DNA of 64,000 bases from Bartonella kosoyi (GTDB lineage Bacteria > Pseudomonadota > Alphaproteobacteria > Rhizobiales > Rhizobiaceae), in assembly GCF_003606325.2 (NCBI RefSeq), contig NZ_CP031843.2:1054001-1118000 (forward strand), in the 5' to 3' direction. Shown piece by piece: positions 61,377 to 64,000 of this stretch; the first letter of the stretch is position 1; the number at the start of each line of letters is the position of its first letter. A program made the position numbers and the translations under genes. The notes beneath the pieces were generated by a model. The model was not told the origin of the DNA. It searched no databases and saw only the letters and a program-made list of their open reading frames with translations.

Positions 61377-62120
61377 ATGGCTTCCAGAAAAAGGCTCGAT
61401 ATTCTTTTAGTTGAAAAAAACTTTTTTACAACGCGTTCCCGTGCACGTGATGCTGTTATGCGCCAAACTGTTAAAGTTAATGGTGAAATCGTTTGTAAAG
61501 CGGGGCAAACCTTTTTTGAGAATGCAGAGATTGTTGTTTGTGATCCAGCGCAGAATTATGTTTCGCGGGCAGCATTGAAATTGATTACAGCACTTGATGC
61601 ATTTCCGATTGTAACGGACAAAGTGACAGCCATTGATGTTGGGGCATCAACAGGTGGTTTTACACAAGTTCTCTTAGAGCGTGGAGCAGCCCATGTCATT
61701 GCTGTTGATGTTGGGCATCATCAATTTGATAAACGTTTATTGGGCAATTGTGCTATAACCTTATTAGAAGGCTTGAATGTTAGAGATTTTCAACAGGAAC
61801 ATTTAGGCGGGCGGGAAATTGATCTTATTGTTTCAGATGTTAGCTTTATTTCTCTCAAACTTGCATTGCCTCCCGTTTTGTCTTTAGCCAAAAAAGGCGC
61901 TCAAGCTGTTTTATTGGTAAAGCCTCAGTTTGAGGTTGGTCGTAAACACCTTGGTAAGGGAGGAATATTAGATCCCTCAAGAGCTAAAGAAACCGCTGAG
62001 GGGCTTTGGGGCTGGCTCAATACGCAAACAGGGTGGCGTGCAAAAGGTTTACTTCCTTCCCCTATTAAAGGAGGTGATGGCAATGTGGAATATTTACTAT
62101 TTGGAGAAAAGAAACAGTGA
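61377..62120 (+). CDS. tlyA: TlyA family rRNA (cytidine-2'-O)-methyltransferase
   Basis: A 247-residue protein with an N-terminal S4 RNA-binding domain (RLDILLVEKNFFTTRSRARD) and a FtsJ-like methyltransferase with DVGASTGGF (87-95), VIAVDVGHHQFD and VLLVKPQFEVG. In mycobacteria TlyA methylates 16S and 23S rRNA and affects capreomycin sensitivity and is also called a haemolysin; the rRNA role is the better supported one. It follows dxs by 16 nt and overlaps the next gene by 4 nt. Confidence 0.92.
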   Translation: MASRKRLDILLVEKNFFTTRSRARDAVMRQTVKVNGEIVCKAGQTFFENAEIVVCDPAQNYVSRAALKLITALDAFPIVTDKVTAIDVGASTGGFTQVLLERGAAHVIAVDVGHHQFDKRLLGNCAITLLEGLNVRDFQQEHLGGREIDLIVSDVSFISLKLALPPVLSLAKKGAQAVLLVKPQFEVGRKHLGKGGILDPSRAKETAEGLWGWLNTQTGWRAKGLLPSPIKGGDGNVEYLLFGEKKQ

Positions 62121-63370
62121 GTGACAATGTCATCATCGACCATATCGAAACAAATGGTTATGGTACTGCTAAGATGGGGCACGGCTTTGTTTATGTTCCT
62201 TTTACTTTACCAGGAGAATGTGCTGAAATTATTGTTCATGGAAAATATGCAACATATATAGCATTAAAAGAAAAATCACCAGAACGCGTTGACGCTCTTT
62301 GTCAGCATTTTGGAGAATGTGGCGGCTGTACGCTTCAACATTGGCGTGCTGATGCTTATCGCGTATGGAAACGACAATTGGTTATTGATGCGCTGAAAAA
62401 GTATGGAATTAAGAGTGTTGTTGCACCTTTAATAGAGTGTAAACCCTATAGCCGACGGCGGGTGACTCTAACAGCATCCGTGACTCCACAAGGTCAAAAA
62501 GTTGGTTTTAATCGTTATCTTTCTCATGAGATTATAGCTCTTGAGGAATGTCCAGTCAGCCATCCAGAGCTTATTTCTCAGTTGCGTAATATCAGAGAGC
62601 TCTGTGCTTTTCTAAGCAGCTCTGTCAAACGGTTTCATGTTACGATCACACGTGTTCAAAATGGTTTAGATGTTGCTTTAAGCGATTGCATTATACACCA
62701 TGAGTCACTTCGTCAGGAAATGATCAATGCAGCTCTTTCGTATGGGATGATACGTTTGTCTGTTGACGGTGAAGTTTTGATTGAACGAGAAAAACCAGTG
62801 ATTTATTTTGGAGACGTCCGTGTTGAATTTCCTTCTGGTGGTTTTCTTCAAGCAACCTGCGAAGCTGAAAATACAATAGGCAACATTATTTTGACTCATT
62901 TAAAAAAAGCAAAGAGTGCTCTTGATTTGTTTTCAGGGCTAGGAACATTTGCTTTGCGTATGGCTAAAAAGATGAATGTTCATGCGGTAGAAAATGATGA
63001 AAAAGCATTAGAAAATTTGAGTTCAGCAGCACGTTTTTCAACTGGTTTAAAAACAGTCACGTGTGAAAAACGCGATCTTTTCCGCTATCCACTTTCTGTA
63101 AAGGAACTTGAATGTTTTGAGAGTGTTGTTTTTGACCCTCCTCGTGCCGGTGCAGAGGGACAAGTCCGTGAACTGGCGAAGGCAACAATACCCCATGTTG
63201 TGGCAATTTCGTGTAATCCTGCCACATTTGCGCGTGATTTATCTCTCCTTGTTGCAGGGGGATATACAATAGAAAAAATCACACCAATTGATCAATTTTT
63301 ATGGTCATCCCATGTTGAAGTTGTTGCTGTTTTGAGCAAAAATAAAAAGAAGAAGGGCTGGAAACTTTAG
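62117..63370 (+). CDS. Class I SAM-dependent RNA methyltransferase, TrmA/RlmD family
   Basis: A 417-residue protein that probably makes 5-methyluridine in RNA. The N-terminal iron-sulfur Cys set is C62-x5-C68-x2-C71 (in LCQHFGECGGCTLQH), with Cys145 in LEECPVSHP as the probable fourth. The catalytic half has LDLFSGLGTFAL, VFDPPRAG and the nucleophile Cys in ISCNPATFARDL. A short TRAM-like start precedes it. It begins with GTG at 62117, overlapping the tlyA stop (GTGA). It could be RlmD (23S rRNA U1939) or a related enzyme; the exact target is inferred. Confidence 0.88.
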   Translation: MSDNVIIDHIETNGYGTAKMGHGFVYVPFTLPGECAEIIVHGKYATYIALKEKSPERVDALCQHFGECGGCTLQHWRADAYRVWKRQLVIDALKKYGIKSVVAPLIECKPYSRRRVTLTASVTPQGQKVGFNRYLSHEIIALEECPVSHPELISQLRNIRELCAFLSSSVKRFHVTITRVQNGLDVALSDCIIHHESLRQEMINAALSYGMIRLSVDGEVLIEREKPVIYFGDVRVEFPSGGFLQATCEAENTIGNIILTHLKKAKSALDLFSGLGTFALRMAKKMNVHAVENDEKALENLSSAARFSTGLKTVTCEKRDLFRYPLSVKELECFESVVFDPPRAGAEGQVRELAKATIPHVVAISCNPATFARDLSLLVAGGYTIEKITPIDQFLWSSHVEVVAVLSKNKKKKGWKL

Positions 63371-63933
63371 CTTAAATTTTTTTTAACACCATGAAGATTT
63401 TTAAAAAAGTTTACTTGGGGATTATTATAAAAATCTCTCTAAAATTTATCACAATAATATCCTTTTTCTTATTGAAATTAAGAGCACTAAATATAGACAG
63501 TGTTTTTACTTTAAACTTTTTTATTATGAAACAGACAGTATTACCCCACATAAAAGACTAATAACATATTACGAAAAAGGTATGTTTGAGGGTATATCTG
63601 AAAAAGCCGGCACTAAAGCTATATTTGCATCTCCCAATGTCGTGATAGCCCTTGGGATTTGAGATAATTCATAAGAGGCATGTTTTTTTGTACAGTTTCA
63701 TCCCATACAGCTCTCTTTACTTGTAACATACAAACCAATGGTTTTACTGATTCAACATACACAGATTTGAAATGAAATAATCCCATAGCATCCAAGGTTT
63801 TAATTTAATATGAACAGCGCTGTATTATTTTTATAAATCAAAATATTATAACAAAATCCCCTCCCCAAAATCGTCTTGATAGATGAGAAGGGAGCAATAC
63901 TGGGAAGAAATAAAAATGAGTAAGCTTATTCTT
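63371..63933. other. AT-rich intergenic region with a possible short ORF
   Basis: About 560 bp between convergent genes. The minus strand holds a 55-codon frame (63619-63786), listed separately. A 27-codon plus-strand frame (starting MFEGISEKAGTKAIF) overlaps it. No RNA gene or terminator could be supported. Confidence 0.45.
63619..63786 (-). CDS. Possible small protein or gene fossil, 55 residues
   Basis: The frame starts MGLFHFKSVYVESVKPLVCM and ends SQGLSRHWEMQI. Composition is more protein-like than the surrounding AT-rich noise, with mixed charged and aromatic residues. There is no good ribosome site before the ATG at 63786. It lies 147 nt after the tldD stop on the same strand. No family was recognised; it may be the surviving part of a lost gene. 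Confidence 0.25.
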   Translation of the reverse strand: MGLFHFKSVYVESVKPLVCMLQVKRAVWDETVQKNMPLMNYLKSQGLSRHWEMQI

Positions 63934-64000
63934 TTATAGCGCAGTTCCACCAATTGTCATATTATTGATTCGCAAATGAGGTTGTCCAACACCAACAGGA
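63934..64000 (-). CDS. tldD: TldD/PmbA-family metalloprotease, C-terminus only
   Basis: Only the last 22 codons are inside the window. They read PVGVGQPHLRINNMTIGGTA with a final Leu before TAA. This is the usual C-terminus of TldD-type proteins, zinc proteases that process peptide-derived products and degrade unfolded peptides together with PmbA/TldE. The PmbA paralogue has a similar tail, so the assignment between the two is likely rather than certain. The rest lies to the right of the window. Confidence 0.7.
   Translation of the reverse strand, partial: PVGVGQPHLRINNMTIGGTAL

Noticed and set aside
1..64000. CRISPR arrays, rRNA, tRNA and intact insertion sequences
   Set aside because: No regularly spaced repeats, no rRNA-like blocks, no T-loop plus acceptor matches and no intact transposase frame were seen on either strand.

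Overview
The window looks like a chromosomal segment of a Bartonella-type alphaproteobacterium (Rhizobiales). It is AT-rich, and almost every recognisable gene is a rhizobial-type housekeeping gene. Gene order is rhizobial: an F0 ATP synthase operon (atpI-B-E-b'-b) separate from F1, zwf-pgl-edd for the Entner-Doudoroff route, xseB-dxs-tlyA-RNA methyltransferase, and a methyltransferase/comF/grxC/ubiG group. Coding runs are broken by unusually long AT-rich spacers (several of 0.5-1.8 kb) holding gene fossils, as expected in a shrinking host-restricted genome. The species cannot be fixed from the sequence alone. No tRNA, rRNA, CRISPR array or intact insertion sequence was seen.

Layout. 1-0.36 kb: broken RhuM-family gene. 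0.7-3.4 kb: glutamine-synthetase-like and FAD oxidoreductase pair resembling puuA/puuB. 3.5-7.7 kb: zwf-pgl-edd. 7.7-13.7 kb: folD, an AsmA-family protein, a small membrane peptide, rsmE, gshA. 13.7-15.5 kb: spacer with one small membrane protein. 15.5-21.3 kb: cystine transporter tcyP, NDUFAF5-like methyltransferase, comF, grxC, ubiG, lysC. 21.8-22.5 kb: thymidylate-kinase-like gene broken by one amber codon. 23-28.4 kb: nhaA, a large periplasmic anchored protein, an SLC13/RCK permease. 28.9-31 kb: yfgM-like TPR protein and der. 31-32.9 kb: spacer. 32.9-35.6 kb: F0 ATP synthase operon. 35.6-36.7 kb: spacer with a candidate structured element. 36.7-43.8 kb: glyS/glyQ, TPR lipoprotein-like gene, polyprenyl diphosphate synthase, TrmN6-like methyltransferase. 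44-50 kb: S49 peptidase, ispE, rnhB-tsaC-FAD oxidoreductase, a conserved rhizobial hypothetical. 50-50.9 kb: spacer with a second copy of the element. 50.9-59.2 kb: purD, ubiA, pdxH, DnaJ-like, fabI, aroC, ribB-like, xseB. 59.4-63.4 kb: dxs, tlyA, RlmD/TrmA-like methyltransferase. The right edge holds the end of a TldD-like protease gene on the minus strand.

How the genes fit together. Zwf, Pgl and Edd turn glucose-6-phosphate into KDPG, producing NADPH. Cystine import (TcyP), glutathione synthesis (GshA) and glutaredoxin (GrxC) form a thiol-redox set. UbiA, UbiG and the polyprenyl diphosphate synthase serve ubiquinone synthesis, fed by the MEP enzymes Dxs and IspE. RsmE, TlyA, TrmN6-like, TsaC, RlmD-like, Der, RNase HII and GlyQS serve RNA modification and translation.

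The observations most worth following up are a roughly 120-bp dispersed element present twice (about 35.9 and 50.5 kb), each copy followed by hairpins; the single-amber tmk-like gene; an unannotated 47-residue membrane peptide with a strong ribosome binding site; a hairpin between the ATP synthase c and b' genes; and a RibBA-like protein whose GTP cyclohydrolase half has lost its zinc and catalytic residues. None of these proves a new system.
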